The translations under genes and the position numbers were made by a program. Positions 48,501 through 57,400 of a stretch of DNA of 64,000 nt are shown one piece after another. This DNA comes from Leptospira weilii serovar Ranarum str. ICFT. Its GTDB lineage: Bacteria; Spirochaetota; Leptospiria; Leptospirales; Leptospiraceae. The DNA is taken from positions 328,609 to 392,608 of the forward strand of contig NZ_AOHC02000041.1 of assembly GCF_000332415.1 (NCBI RefSeq). The letters run 5' to 3'. Each line of letters starts with the position of its first letter. The stretch's first letter is position 1. Under the pieces are notes generated by a model. That model was not told the origin of the DNA. It searched no databases and saw nothing but the letters and a program-made list of their open reading frames with translations.

Positions 48501-51500
48501 ACATGCCGAACCTGTCACCGGGATATCTCGCGACTCAGACCACTCAAGGATTAAGCGCGGGGATTTCTAAAACGACCACGTATCGATATACAAACGCAAG
48601 GCAATATTTAGGAACTCGTAATGTATCGAGGAGTTTGGGATTTGCCTCCGTAAGGGAAACGGATATAAACACAGGTTTTTATTCTATCACGGACTTTTTT
48701 CAAAACGACTATCGTTTGGCGGGAACTCCACAATCTACGAGAAGTTACAACGCGTCCAATAACCTAACCGGATCGACTGCGAATTCCGGTTTTAGTTTTC
48801 CGAATTCTTTTGGAACCGAAATGGCGGTTCCGGGAACTGTGACTACGAATGATTACAGCAACGGAACGTTAACCGAAACATCGATTAAAAATTATACATA
48901 TGACGCTTACGGATTTGTTACGAGTGAAATAGAGAGTTTGGGTTCCCATACGATTACAAATACAACTCAGGTTTCCAATGACGTGGCCGGTTGGAGAATG
49001 GGAAGGGTTTTGCGGTCGAGAAAAAACGTAGACGGAACTTGGGTGGAAGACGTTTCTCTTGGATACACGGGAGACAATCTCACTTCTCAGACACAGTTTC
49101 CTGCGAGTGCGTCTCCGCTAACGACTACGTTCGGTTATGATTCTTTGGGGAATGTGATCTCGGTGACAGAACCTTCGGGAGGCGTTTCTTTGATTTCGTA
49201 TGACGCGGGTTTAAATCTTTTTCCAGTTACCAAAACAAACGCGCTGGGACATGTTACGACTACCGCGTACGATCTTGCAACTGGACTTGAAACATCTACG
49301 ACCGACGCAAACGGAGCGATCACCTTAACCGGCTATGACGGTTACGGAAGGAAAACGAGCGTAACGTATCCGGGAGAGGGTAGCCCGAACGAAACGTACA
49401 CCTACACAAACACGGGCGAATACGATTTATCGAATTTGAATAACAACGAGTTTGTCACGAAAACGATCCGGGACAACGTGAGTGGGAACACGAGCACAAC
49501 TCGGGTTTTTACAGATCCTTTGGGAAATACGATTCGCACGGAAGGAAATACCGCGCTTGCCGGAATCAATACGATCGAAGAAAGTTTTTATGACTATACA
49601 AAGGGTCAACTCATTCGAACATCCAACGAATACTATACCAGTATTGCCCCACAATATACGACGTATCAATACAATGATCCGGACGGGGAGCTAACATCGA
49701 TCACGGAACCGAGTCCTGGCGGTGGCGTGATTACGACTAACGTAACCAGAACGGCATTTACCGAAACAAAAACGACTACCTATCCGGACGGCCAAAGCAA
49801 AACCGAAGTTGTGACCAAAAACGAACTCGGACAAACGATGAGTAAAACCGAAAACGGAAGGACACTTTCCTACACCTATTCCCCGTTTGGTGGTATTTCT
49901 TCGGTTACGGACGTGGGCGGACTTACGACCAGTTTTGTCTATGACTCCAAAGGAAGAAGGACGAGCACACAAGATCCGAACTCGGGTACGATCAATTATT
50001 CTTACAACTCCTTGGGTCAGTTGTCCTCTCAAACCGACGCAAGAGGCAAGACGATTAGTTTTAGCTACGACATTTTAGGAAGGATTCTCGCACAAAACAC
50101 GAACGGACCCGAAGCTCCGGTTTCATACACGTATGACGACGCGAGCGTTCCGTATTCGAAAGGGCGCGTAACGCAGATAGCGGACGGATCGGGAATTACA
50201 AAGCTTTTCTACAATCAACGAGGGGAAACGATCCAAAAAACGAGATACGTGGACGATATCACTGCTATTTTTAAACGGGATTATGATTCTTTAGGCCGTC
50301 CGATCACGGAAACGTTGCCGGACGGAACGAAACTTCACAACTTTTATTCGCCTAACGGAACGTTGTCAAGTATTACGATGGACAGCGCGGATGGAACGAG
50401 CACGGGCCACACGGTTGTAAGCTACCAAGGGCCTTACCTCAATGCCAACGGAGTTCCAAGCGTGAGGCGAGTGACCGGAAACGGAGTAACGATGGAGATT
50501 GGGTTTGAACCGCTGGACAAAAAGCCGTTGAGCGTGGTTTCCAAAAAACCGGATGGAAGTGTAATCGGCAACACGGAACTTACGTATGATTCCAAAGGGA
50601 ATATAACAAAAATTGAAGACAAGTTGAATCCGAATCGAACTCAAAACTTTACGTTGGACAGCTTGGGTAGAGTGACACAAGCGACAGGGAAATACGGAAC
50701 CCAGGACTATTCATATTCGCCTAACGGTAATTTGCTGCAAAAAGGCGCCTACACATTAGGTTACACGGATGGAAGCCACGCAAACGCGGTGACAACTGCC
50801 ACGAGCGCAAATACGGGAACTCTAAGCTACGGATACGACGCAAGCGGGAACATGGTTTCGAGAAACGGCGACACGTTACGCTACGATTCCTACGGCAAAC
50901 TCATCGAGTTGACTCCGTATGCAACGAGTAGTTCGATTCGAAACACATACGATTTTCAAGGAAACCGAGTGAAAACCGTCTCGGATATATCTTTGATTTC
51001 CACATATACGTTAGAAGAAAATTACGAAATTGTAAGAACTCCGGGCGTTGCGGAAAGACATACATTGTATGTGAGAGGCTTGCAAGGGGATTTGGTGGCG
51101 CAATGGACGAGGGACGACGCGACTTTACGGATTGCGGATACGGGTCCGAGAACAGAAGAAATTGCAAGTGAAAATTCGATCGGATCGGTTGTCGGAAGAT
51201 TTGTGGGAACTACCACAAAACCGTTTTGTAAGGACGTGGCGATCGATTGCGGGACGTATTACAAGAATCGAATTCGGAATGGTTTTATTTTCAAGTTTTT
51301 TCAAAATGGAGTTTCGACAAGCACTTACAACGCCTTTTATTTCTTGCTTTTATTAGGACTTTGTTATTTAGTTTATCCTTATTTTCTAAAGGGGAATGAA
51401 CTACTACAAAGACTGAGTTGGCGCGGCGTCGGAACACCTGTCTTGATCCTTGCGATGTTTGTTGTAACATCTTTGCCCGGATGCGGCGTGTTACCGGGAA

Positions 51501-52618
51501 CCGGCGGGAAGGACGGAGATCCGCCTTGGATCTTGGCAATGGGGGCAAACGTAGCACCGGGAACACCAAACATCCAAAATCCGGGAGTAGGGATGACAGG
51601 CGGCGGAAGCGTCGGAGGATTTCCAGTAACCGGAATGTATTTCTTTCATCCGGATCACTTAGGATCAATTCAGATGATCACGGACGGTGCGGGGAATCCC
51701 GCCTCGGGTCCGGAGCCAGGGACAAGTTATGTTTCGTATGAACCGTACGGATCGATTATTAGAAACGATTCCTATGGTCCTGATATCTTCCGTTACAAGT
51801 TTACGGGCCAGATTGAAGACAAAGATACCGGACTTTATTATTACAAGGCGAGATATTACGAACCGATCCTTGGTAGATTCTTACAAGCGGACTCGGTTGT
51901 AATGCCGACTAACGTGAATGGTATGAACCGTTACATGTATGTGGACGGGAATCCTGTGAGTTACAGAGATCCGAGTGGTCATGTGAGCGGTTCGGGACTC
52001 ATGCACATGGTGAACCGGATTATCGGTCATGCGATGGGGAAAGATTTTGGTTCGAATGGTTTGGACAAGAAGTTGAGTACGGGTGGAGCGATGAAGGGGA
52101 TTGGAAAGGCAACATTCCTTTCTAAAGGGCGTTTTTATTGGGATGTAGGGAATACGATTTTTAGCCAAAGGAGAATTGGACGATGGTGGGTGGAATATTC
52201 AGGTAAATCCCATGTTCAAAACACAGCGAATTTCGGTATTCATATGGCAGTAACATCGTTTACTTCTTCGCAACAATGTAAGGATCAATTTGGTGCTGCT
52301 ACTTGTCAGAGTCTTGAAATCTTAAATGAAATGATATATCAAAAGTATGAAAGGCATTATACAGATTGGGAAAATCCTTTTAAGGGCGGCATAACGCTTA
52401 GTTTAGGAGATATAAGTAAGCCATTTGAAAATAATAGTATAAATTGCAAATCTCAGCAATCATTATCTACTGGATTTTTCTTGGGAGCGGCTTCTGCCGG
52501 AGAAGAGGGTAGGCCGAATGGAGACGGTTCTATAAATCGAGGAGAAAAGGAAGCCGAATTATTTAAAACAATATTTATTATATTAACAACTTGTGTTGCA
52601 ACGCAAAATTCGGAATAA
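45572..52618 (+). CDS. SpvB/TcB-Rhs giant polymorphic-toxin-like protein
   Basis: The protein has 2348 residues from the ATG at 45572, which follows GAGG and starts a membrane helix (IGIILLGVSILFILNF). An SpvB-like N-terminus (GVIPELSLSYNSNGGNGVVG) is followed by FG-GAP/VCBS repeats (MDLNGDGITDFATLNG, DLNGDGKTDFVYEDG). About 25 YD/Rhs repeats run from about 1050 to 1850. At about 1915-1970 there are two hydrophobic helices and a lipobox-like VTSLPGCGVLPG, unusual inside an Rhs protein. The Rhs core FHPDHLGSIQMITD, TGQIEDKDTGLYYYKARYY and RFLQADS, with NRYMYVDGNPVSYRDPSG, ends at about 2130. The last 215 residues are a variable, A+T-rich tip with no toxin motif I know. It likely delivers the tip to neighbouring cells. 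Confidence 0.9.
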   Translation: MKSRSIGIILLGVSILFILNFSLLNGISNIFNAAASAIAGGIPQKLPVIQAGPDGSASTQVEIEVPPGTKGVIPELSLSYNSNGGNGVVGMGWSLNGIPTIFRNPSNGIGYNGSDSYISSLAGELVDISGNKTIYHSKKESYIKFEPQGTCGDGPCTWIATDKDGRRHIFGSSIDSRIPALGRTAGSIREWALSREEDSFGNGYDVSYTLIDVTNGDYYPSTITYNDRTIRFNYENRNDKIPNYSLGTLERLQRRLNTIDILVGGNTFRTYDLDYTTGPVTGRSVLQKIKRSGSNTFGSENFADLNFTYTNHSGNFSPGNIDYQTLNNTISMAVFMPNIALDILNVYFNGGLPYHPSALDSNVDASLQYVVKVPVPDRNACNLGFASCLCAALPVCWGGNMGFFDYLAGNCLSFLSWGGPGACDNGVDSALTAWLPMDLNGDGITDFATLNGNETNGSIHLVGHIQRIGQGPVTFNGPNIPIHYNTFYQPVDLNGDGKTDFVYEDGGTLWGVYSTGGNFSSPVAFGNVSLVGANRDMKTFSPYEYRFQYSPSNTTPLASNRSVADFFADMNGDDLTDFVHSNGGSFSIYINRKTYFDNPIVIGGGSDFYINSMIDFTGDGKADYVQLLATYDNSTLTALQAQKAALDTLMAQYQVDHARVKAVADQLPTPTTHATINDTEFQNLLDYLTLNGYDMVSDSLETDGKDYAYDPAQVASLQTVLDNIVSAKMNFVGQQSQAINIQIGAIYAQGTMGQATYALQVRTFNTSNGTSQVRTFPISNSIDPDKSTLADINRDGALDFVSFIGTQVSVSLFMGNGFAPPVYTGLNAGNGKNLVQFNFGEVNGDGLSDLVLLNRESHVIETYLSRGDGSFTLSGGYSFGGFSTQEYTDSNGIERSDLYQISLQDINLDGISDVSIAFLSSDKNVGKIYYRYNAARNSGEDMLLSTSNGAGQSSSVQYALKNTHAGAVNVGSGNYPDMPNLSPGYLATQTTQGLSAGISKTTTYRYTNARQYLGTRNVSRSLGFASVRETDINTGFYSITDFFQNDYRLAGTPQSTRSYNASNNLTGSTANSGFSFPNSFGTEMAVPGTVTTNDYSNGTLTETSIKNYTYDAYGFVTSEIESLGSHTITNTTQVSNDVAGWRMGRVLRSRKNVDGTWVEDVSLGYTGDNLTSQTQFPASASPLTTTFGYDSLGNVISVTEPSGGVSLISYDAGLNLFPVTKTNALGHVTTTAYDLATGLETSTTDANGAITLTGYDGYGRKTSVTYPGEGSPNETYTYTNTGEYDLSNLNNNEFVTKTIRDNVSGNTSTTRVFTDPLGNTIRTEGNTALAGINTIEESFYDYTKGQLIRTSNEYYTSIAPQYTTYQYNDPDGELTSITEPSPGGGVITTNVTRTAFTETKTTTYPDGQSKTEVVTKNELGQTMSKTENGRTLSYTYSPFGGISSVTDVGGLTTSFVYDSKGRRTSTQDPNSGTINYSYNSLGQLSSQTDARGKTISFSYDILGRILAQNTNGPEAPVSYTYDDASVPYSKGRVTQIADGSGITKLFYNQRGETIQKTRYVDDITAIFKRDYDSLGRPITETLPDGTKLHNFYSPNGTLSSITMDSADGTSTGHTVVSYQGPYLNANGVPSVRRVTGNGVTMEIGFEPLDKKPLSVVSKKPDGSVIGNTELTYDSKGNITKIEDKLNPNRTQNFTLDSLGRVTQATGKYGTQDYSYSPNGNLLQKGAYTLGYTDGSHANAVTTATSANTGTLSYGYDASGNMVSRNGDTLRYDSYGKLIELTPYATSSSIRNTYDFQGNRVKTVSDISLISTYTLEENYEIVRTPGVAERHTLYVRGLQGDLVAQWTRDDATLRIADTGPRTEEIASENSIGSVVGRFVGTTTKPFCKDVAIDCGTYYKNRIRNGFIFKFFQNGVSTSTYNAFYFLLLLGLCYLVYPYFLKGNELLQRLSWRGVGTPVLILAMFVVTSLPGCGVLPGTGGKDGDPPWILAMGANVAPGTPNIQNPGVGMTGGGSVGGFPVTGMYFFHPDHLGSIQMITDGAGNPASGPEPGTSYVSYEPYGSIIRNDSYGPDIFRYKFTGQIEDKDTGLYYYKARYYEPILGRFLQADSVVMPTNVNGMNRYMYVDGNPVSYRDPSGHVSGSGLMHMVNRIIGHAMGKDFGSNGLDKKLSTGGAMKGIGKATFLSKGRFYWDVGNTIFSQRRIGRWWVEYSGKSHVQNTANFGIHMAVTSFTSSQQCKDQFGAATCQSLEILNEMIYQKYERHYTDWENPFKGGITLSLGDISKPFENNSINCKSQQSLSTGFFLGAASAGEEGRPNGDGSINRGEKEAELFKTIFIILTTCVATQNSE

Positions 52619-52639
52619 TATTTACGATTAGAGGTTTAT

Positions 52640-52855
52640 ATGAAAAGAATTATTATTTTGATTTTTCTAATCTGCTGCATTGATTGTCGAGGCGAGGATC
52701 TTGGAATTCAAAAAGACTGTAGTGAACTGGTTAATTCCACTATTCTTTCGCTTTGTCTTCCAGTATATAATAATAGTAGTAACAACAAGGTTGATGCTGA
52801 TTTTTATATAAACGTATGTTTGCTTCGGTTGCTTGATGCACACAATTGCAAATAA
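52640..52855 (+). CDS. Small lipoprotein after the Rhs tip, candidate immunity protein
   Basis: The protein has 71 residues, starting 21 bases after the Rhs stop with AGAGG before the ATG. The signal MKRIIILIFLICCIDC gives lipidated Cys. The short mature part has cysteines in QKDCSELVNSTILSLCLPVY and YINVCLLRLLDAHNC. Position right after a variable Rhs tip is where immunity genes lie, and a lipid-anchored immunity protein would fit a toxin acting in the envelope. This is context only. Confidence 0.55.
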   Translation: MKRIIILIFLICCIDCRGEDLGIQKDCSELVNSTILSLCLPVYNNSSNNKVDADFYINVCLLRLLDAHNCK

Positions 52856-52905
52856 ATAATTTTCTGAATAAGTTAAATGAGAGATCATTAGTTTGGGTAT
52901 TGCAA

Positions 52906-53199
52906 ATGATTTCTTATGTTTTCTTTTGCTCGATTCAACAAGAGAAGCCTGCGAAAATTATTAAACATGATAAGTCTTCTATAACAAGATCTGAAATTGA
53001 AAAAATTAAAGCTTGTAATATAAGATTGGAAGTATGTTTGAAACGTTGTGATGAGGAATATTCGGATCTATTTGTTGCAAGAGATACGCGTCGCAACGAT
53101 TGCAGGGATTTATGTGTCGTAAAGCTACAAAATGAGGATGGTTGTTTGATATATTATCAATCAAGGAGAAAAAGAGTTTATAGGTCGATTATTCCCTGA
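52906..53199 (+). CDS. Cysteine-rich lipoprotein, paralogue of the gene at 40771
   Basis: The protein has 97 residues from the ATG at 52906; the frame is open to 52846 and an earlier TTG could give a longer signal (SLVWVLQMISYVFFC). The mature part repeats the cysteine plan of 40771-41109: IKACNIRLEVCLKRC, RRNDCRDLC, DGCLIYYQSRR. It lies directly after the small lipoprotein behind Rhs. It may be a second immunity candidate or an envelope protein moved with the tip. Confidence 0.6.
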   Translation: MISYVFFCSIQQEKPAKIIKHDKSSITRSEIEKIKACNIRLEVCLKRCDEEYSDLFVARDTRRNDCRDLCVVKLQNEDGCLIYYQSRRKRVYRSIIP

Positions 53200-53555
53200 C
53201 GGTTCCAAAAATTAAAATATCAGAGAGCCAAACTAACATAACGGAGAATTTATTTTGAACAAGAACATTCACTTCGAACAACGGCAAAGTCTTTGATTTA
53301 CAACTGCGTGAGTCGATCGTAGCGAAAATACTGCAATGCACCATGAACTAAATGCAAAAGTGAGAATATACGCAAAGATTGAAATGGTGCTTTGCAGATT
53401 GAAGCGAAGAGCGGTGCAGCTTCTCTGTGAAAGCACAAAAGGTTGATCCGGAAATCCGGACAGTGAGAAAAACGGCTTCACAAGAGTCACTTCGAACAAT
53501 GGCAAGCTTCGGATTTAAGAGCACGGAACTAACACAACGAAGGATGAACTGTAAG
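53200..53555. other. Repeat-rich non-coding region before the RT locus
   Basis: It holds copy 1 of the 41-bp direct repeat (53206-53246). It also has an internal near-repeat CACTTCGAACAACGGCAA (from 53270) / CACTTCGAACAATGGCAA (from 53490), and AACTAACACAACGAAGGA at about 53528 resembling the direct-repeat core. The open frame from 53427 into the lipoprotein gene is not convincing before 53556. Confidence 0.5.
53206..53246 (+). repeat. 41-bp direct repeat, copy 1
   Basis: CAAAAATTAAAATAT then CAGAGAGCCAAACTAACATA and ACGGAG; 37 of 41 bases match 58930-58970. The two copies bound the lipoprotein, RT-nitrilase and exonuclease genes. Confidence 0.8.
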
Positions 53556-54416
53556 ATGAAAAAACAATATTTAGGAATTGTAACGAAACTATTAATATTA
53601 GGGATTCATATACAAATCTTTGTAAACTGTAAACAAACAGAAAACTCAAACGAAAGTTTATTAACTCTACTGGTAACGACCCAATTAGCGGCGAATTGTG
53701 CAACGCCGCAACTAAGCGGGGAAAACATACCCTTAAAGTTTAGCCCGTATAAAAAGACCGTTACGCAATATATGGGGAGTTTAGGTTATCTGAACAATTT
53801 CGAATTCGGAAGACGAATTCAATTGGATATGAAAGAATCAATACCGGCGCAATACTCAATCCTTTTCTATAACGCGAATAGTCCGTGCGACGTCCCTCAA
53901 GATTATAGTAAAAATATAACCTCCTTTTCTTACCTTTCAGCGAGAGTAAACAAAACGACAACATATTCTTTGCCTTTGTCAGGAAACTTGATGGCTTTAG
54001 CCACTTCTTACGGTGCCAGTAATACGGCCCCGACGGATATCACTCTATCTATAGAATCAAGTCCAGTGTGTAAGAATCCTACAACGGCGGACGCAACGCT
54101 ACGAACGTTGCCGTTTAATTTTAAAGCGACGAATTCCCTTGCGGTGATAAAAATCGGTTCTTATACACAAAACCAGCAAATCGTATTTACTTCGAATACA
54201 ACAAACCTAGGGAATTTACAAACGATTATCGTAACAGGCACAGACGCATGTTATCCGACAACGTATAAGGCAATAAGTTTTAACCAAAACGCTCCAAATC
54301 AAAATCAAGTGTCTTGGAGCTCTTCAACTGAGTCGGGGCCGCTCGTGATACTCGTTCAGTATTTTTCGGAATCAACGACAACTGCGCCGAACGATATAAA
54401 AGTACAGATACAATGA
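53556..54416 (+). CDS. Hypothetical lipoprotein upstream of the RT gene
   Basis: The protein has 286 residues from the ATG at 53556; the frame is open to 53427 but the signal peptide (LGIVTKLLILGIHIQIFVNC) starts here and GAAGGA lies upstream. The mature part is beta-rich and Thr/Ser-rich (TYSLPLSGNLMALATSYGA, TDITLSIESSPVC), with a cysteine spacing suggesting disulfides. Composition is closer to the Rhs gene than to the A+T-rich RT gene 72 bases downstream, so it may belong to the envelope locus rather than the defence-like pair. Confidence 0.68.
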   Translation: MKKQYLGIVTKLLILGIHIQIFVNCKQTENSNESLLTLLVTTQLAANCATPQLSGENIPLKFSPYKKTVTQYMGSLGYLNNFEFGRRIQLDMKESIPAQYSILFYNANSPCDVPQDYSKNITSFSYLSARVNKTTTYSLPLSGNLMALATSYGASNTAPTDITLSIESSPVCKNPTTADATLRTLPFNFKATNSLAVIKIGSYTQNQQIVFTSNTTNLGNLQTIIVTGTDACYPTTYKAISFNQNAPNQNQVSWSSSTESGPLVILVQYFSESTTTAPNDIKVQIQ

Positions 54417-54487
54417 AAAAATAAAATCTTTGAAGTTGAATATTCTAATTAAAATATTATTGGATATAAAAGAAGGTAGTTTTCTGT

Positions 54488-57400
54488 TTGAAAACTAAAA
54501 AGCTAATAGTGGAGAGATCTCTGATTGTGAACAAGAAATTTACAAACTACCAAAAGTTTTGGATCTATAAAAAAATATCTCATTTTTTCAAAAAAGACAC
54601 CTGTTTTAAATACTTTCAAACTGAGTTTATTCTTTCTGAATTTTATTTTCTATTGATGCATTCTGATTCTCTAACTGAGTTTATTCAAAAATTGAAAAAT
54701 TCAGAGACCGATATTGCATTTCGTCTCCCAAGAAAGGAATCTGAGATTGATTCGGTAAAAAGGCAGCTTTATTTTGAGTATCCTAAAATCAGTTTTCAAG
54801 TTCTTTCATTAATTGAATGCTGGGATGATATTTGTCTTATGCAAAAGAAATTTTCTGGAGAAGAGTTAGGCGATCTATTTGGTGAAGATTTCGAAAAAAA
54901 AAATTTAGATGAAGATGAGGAAGTAAAAGTTCCGGAATATACGAAAAATAGAAAGTGTTTCGGGAATAAGCCGAATTTTAGAGTGCGTTATTATTCAGAA
55001 TATTTAGAAGATTTTTCCATTTCATCCCATGAAAGGAATTTGGGTATGCCTTTGCAGGTTGATTATAGCAAAGAATATAACTTATTTAATGCCACGGTCA
55101 CGACCAAGTGTAACGACTATTTACAAGATTCTAAAAGGAAATTATTAATTATTCAGACGGACCTACAGGCATTTTACCATAAACTAAATTTGAAATTTTT
55201 GATTGAGTATTTTAATAATTCGTATGCTCTTCGTGATTCAAATTTAGTTAAATGGATAAAAAAATTAGAAGAAACTCATTCATATGAAGGACTCCCGATT
55301 GGATGGGTTTTAAGTGGTTTTATTGCAAATATTATCTTGCTGGATTTAAACAAAAAGTTAAACACGCAACTTAATAAAAAAATGAAAAGCAATCCCTTGC
55401 TCCGAACTATTGACGGAAAATTTGGAATAAATGCGTTCAGTTATGTCGATGATTTCTTGATTTTAGTTCCATTGCGTAAAAGTCAATTACCAAAATCCAA
55501 AGAAATTGCGAATGAGGTTATGGCAATTAGCAATGAGATTTTGTATAAGCAATTTGAAAATTTCATTTCATTTCATAACTTAACCGAGAATCCAAATAAA
55601 TGTAAATCATTCGTAATAGATGAATTCTCAGTTTCTAAGCTTAAAAGAAATTTTCATGATATGAAGCTTAGTGTTCCAGCAGAGGTTGAATTTGGATTTG
55701 AGATCAATGATTTAATGGTTCCGCACGACCCGGATTTGGTTTTGAATGAAAGGAATCAATTCAGTATAGGCTTAACTGCCGCTCGGAGGACTCTATCGAA
55801 AGGAGATGACATAAGAAAGCAAAACATTAAAGAACTATTAGAAAACATGAGAATAAAGATCCAAAGCACTGAAGGAAAGTATATACATAGGGTGTTTATT
55901 ACATTAACTGCAATTGTTGAAAGAGAAGAAAATGGTATTAAATTTATTGGGGCTAAGGAAGGAGAAATTAAAAGCGAAGTTTACAAGTGTATAGAGTCCA
56001 TATTTAAAATTTTATATTCTCGTCAGAATCACCCCATTAATGAATGGGCGGCTTTCTTCGTGAGTTTGGCTAGGTTTATATATGAAACGGATGGCGATCT
56101 GGAAGTTTTAAAGAAATATTATAAAAGCATAAAAATAAAAAGTAAAGATGATGATGCTTCCGGCGTTTCGGATTATCTGGAATTAATTAGGTTGGAAATT
56201 ATACTTTTGGGAAATAAAAAAGGAATAAATACAAAAAAGTTTATTGGAAAGAATACTTTTTCGAATTCGGTTATCGGGAATATCGGGAAGAATTACGAAT
56301 ATATAATTCTTACGAGATATAGTAATTCAAAGAAGTTGAAGGATATTTCTAAAAAAGAATTTTTGTCCAAAGGTAGAAGGGCCATTTTGTGTGTTGCATA
56401 TTTTAAAATATTTTCAAAAGCTTTAGCAAAAGAACAGTTAGCGAGAGAATATTTGAATGTAGTATCTGAGTTTAGCAAGCGCAGGGATGATTCATTGGAA
56501 ATATTTCTATCTCATTCTTTGAGCATTCTTATTAATCAATGCAGTGAAAATCAAGTTGATGTCATCCTGGAGCGGTTAGGAGGGGTATTAAAGAATAAGC
56601 AAAATTCGAAATCTATAAGATTGATCTTTAAATTAATTGAATATAGTAAGTATTTTAGAGAAGTAAATTCCCTTTCTGAGTTAGAACGATTGAAAAGACA
56701 ATTAGAAATCTTAAAATCTATCTTTGCTCAACGAAATAAAGGCAGTTTTTGGAACGAAATACATACTCGCACAGAACTTGGTTCTTTATTCTTTGCAATT
56801 TCTTACATATTTACTTGTTCAAGGATTAGTGAAGTCTATTCATTTCTAACTCATATTTTATCTCCGATAGAAGGTGAGCAATGGGTCCCGTGGCGCTCTT
56901 CAATCATTTCATTTCAAATCGTCGGAGATCGGTCTATACATTTGTTAGAAGCTGCTTATAAATTACAGGTCGGCACTTACAGAAACGAAAGAATAAGATT
57001 GAATGATTTAGAAAAACAACTAATAGATATTGAAAGGTTTATAAAAGAAATAGAAGAAGAAGGAAGCGAGAGTTTATTTTCAATTTCAAGAGTCAACTTT
57101 GAGAAATTAGACCCGCTTTATTCTAATTTGCGAAAAGACTTAAAAGTTACTATTGCGCCTATATCATATATTTTAAAAGAAACATTAAACGAAAATACAA
57201 TGGATTTTAAAAGTGATAAGGTTCGAAAGCTGTTACGAATCAAAATTGATGCGGCTATAGAGGAAGCGATTTCCAGAAAATCTTCCCTTCTAATTATTCC
57301 TGAAATGACAATGCCAACTAAATATCTTGAATATTTTTTAAATAAGCTGGCAAAGCATGATATTGTATTCATTGCCGGAATGGAATATTACAATGATGGA

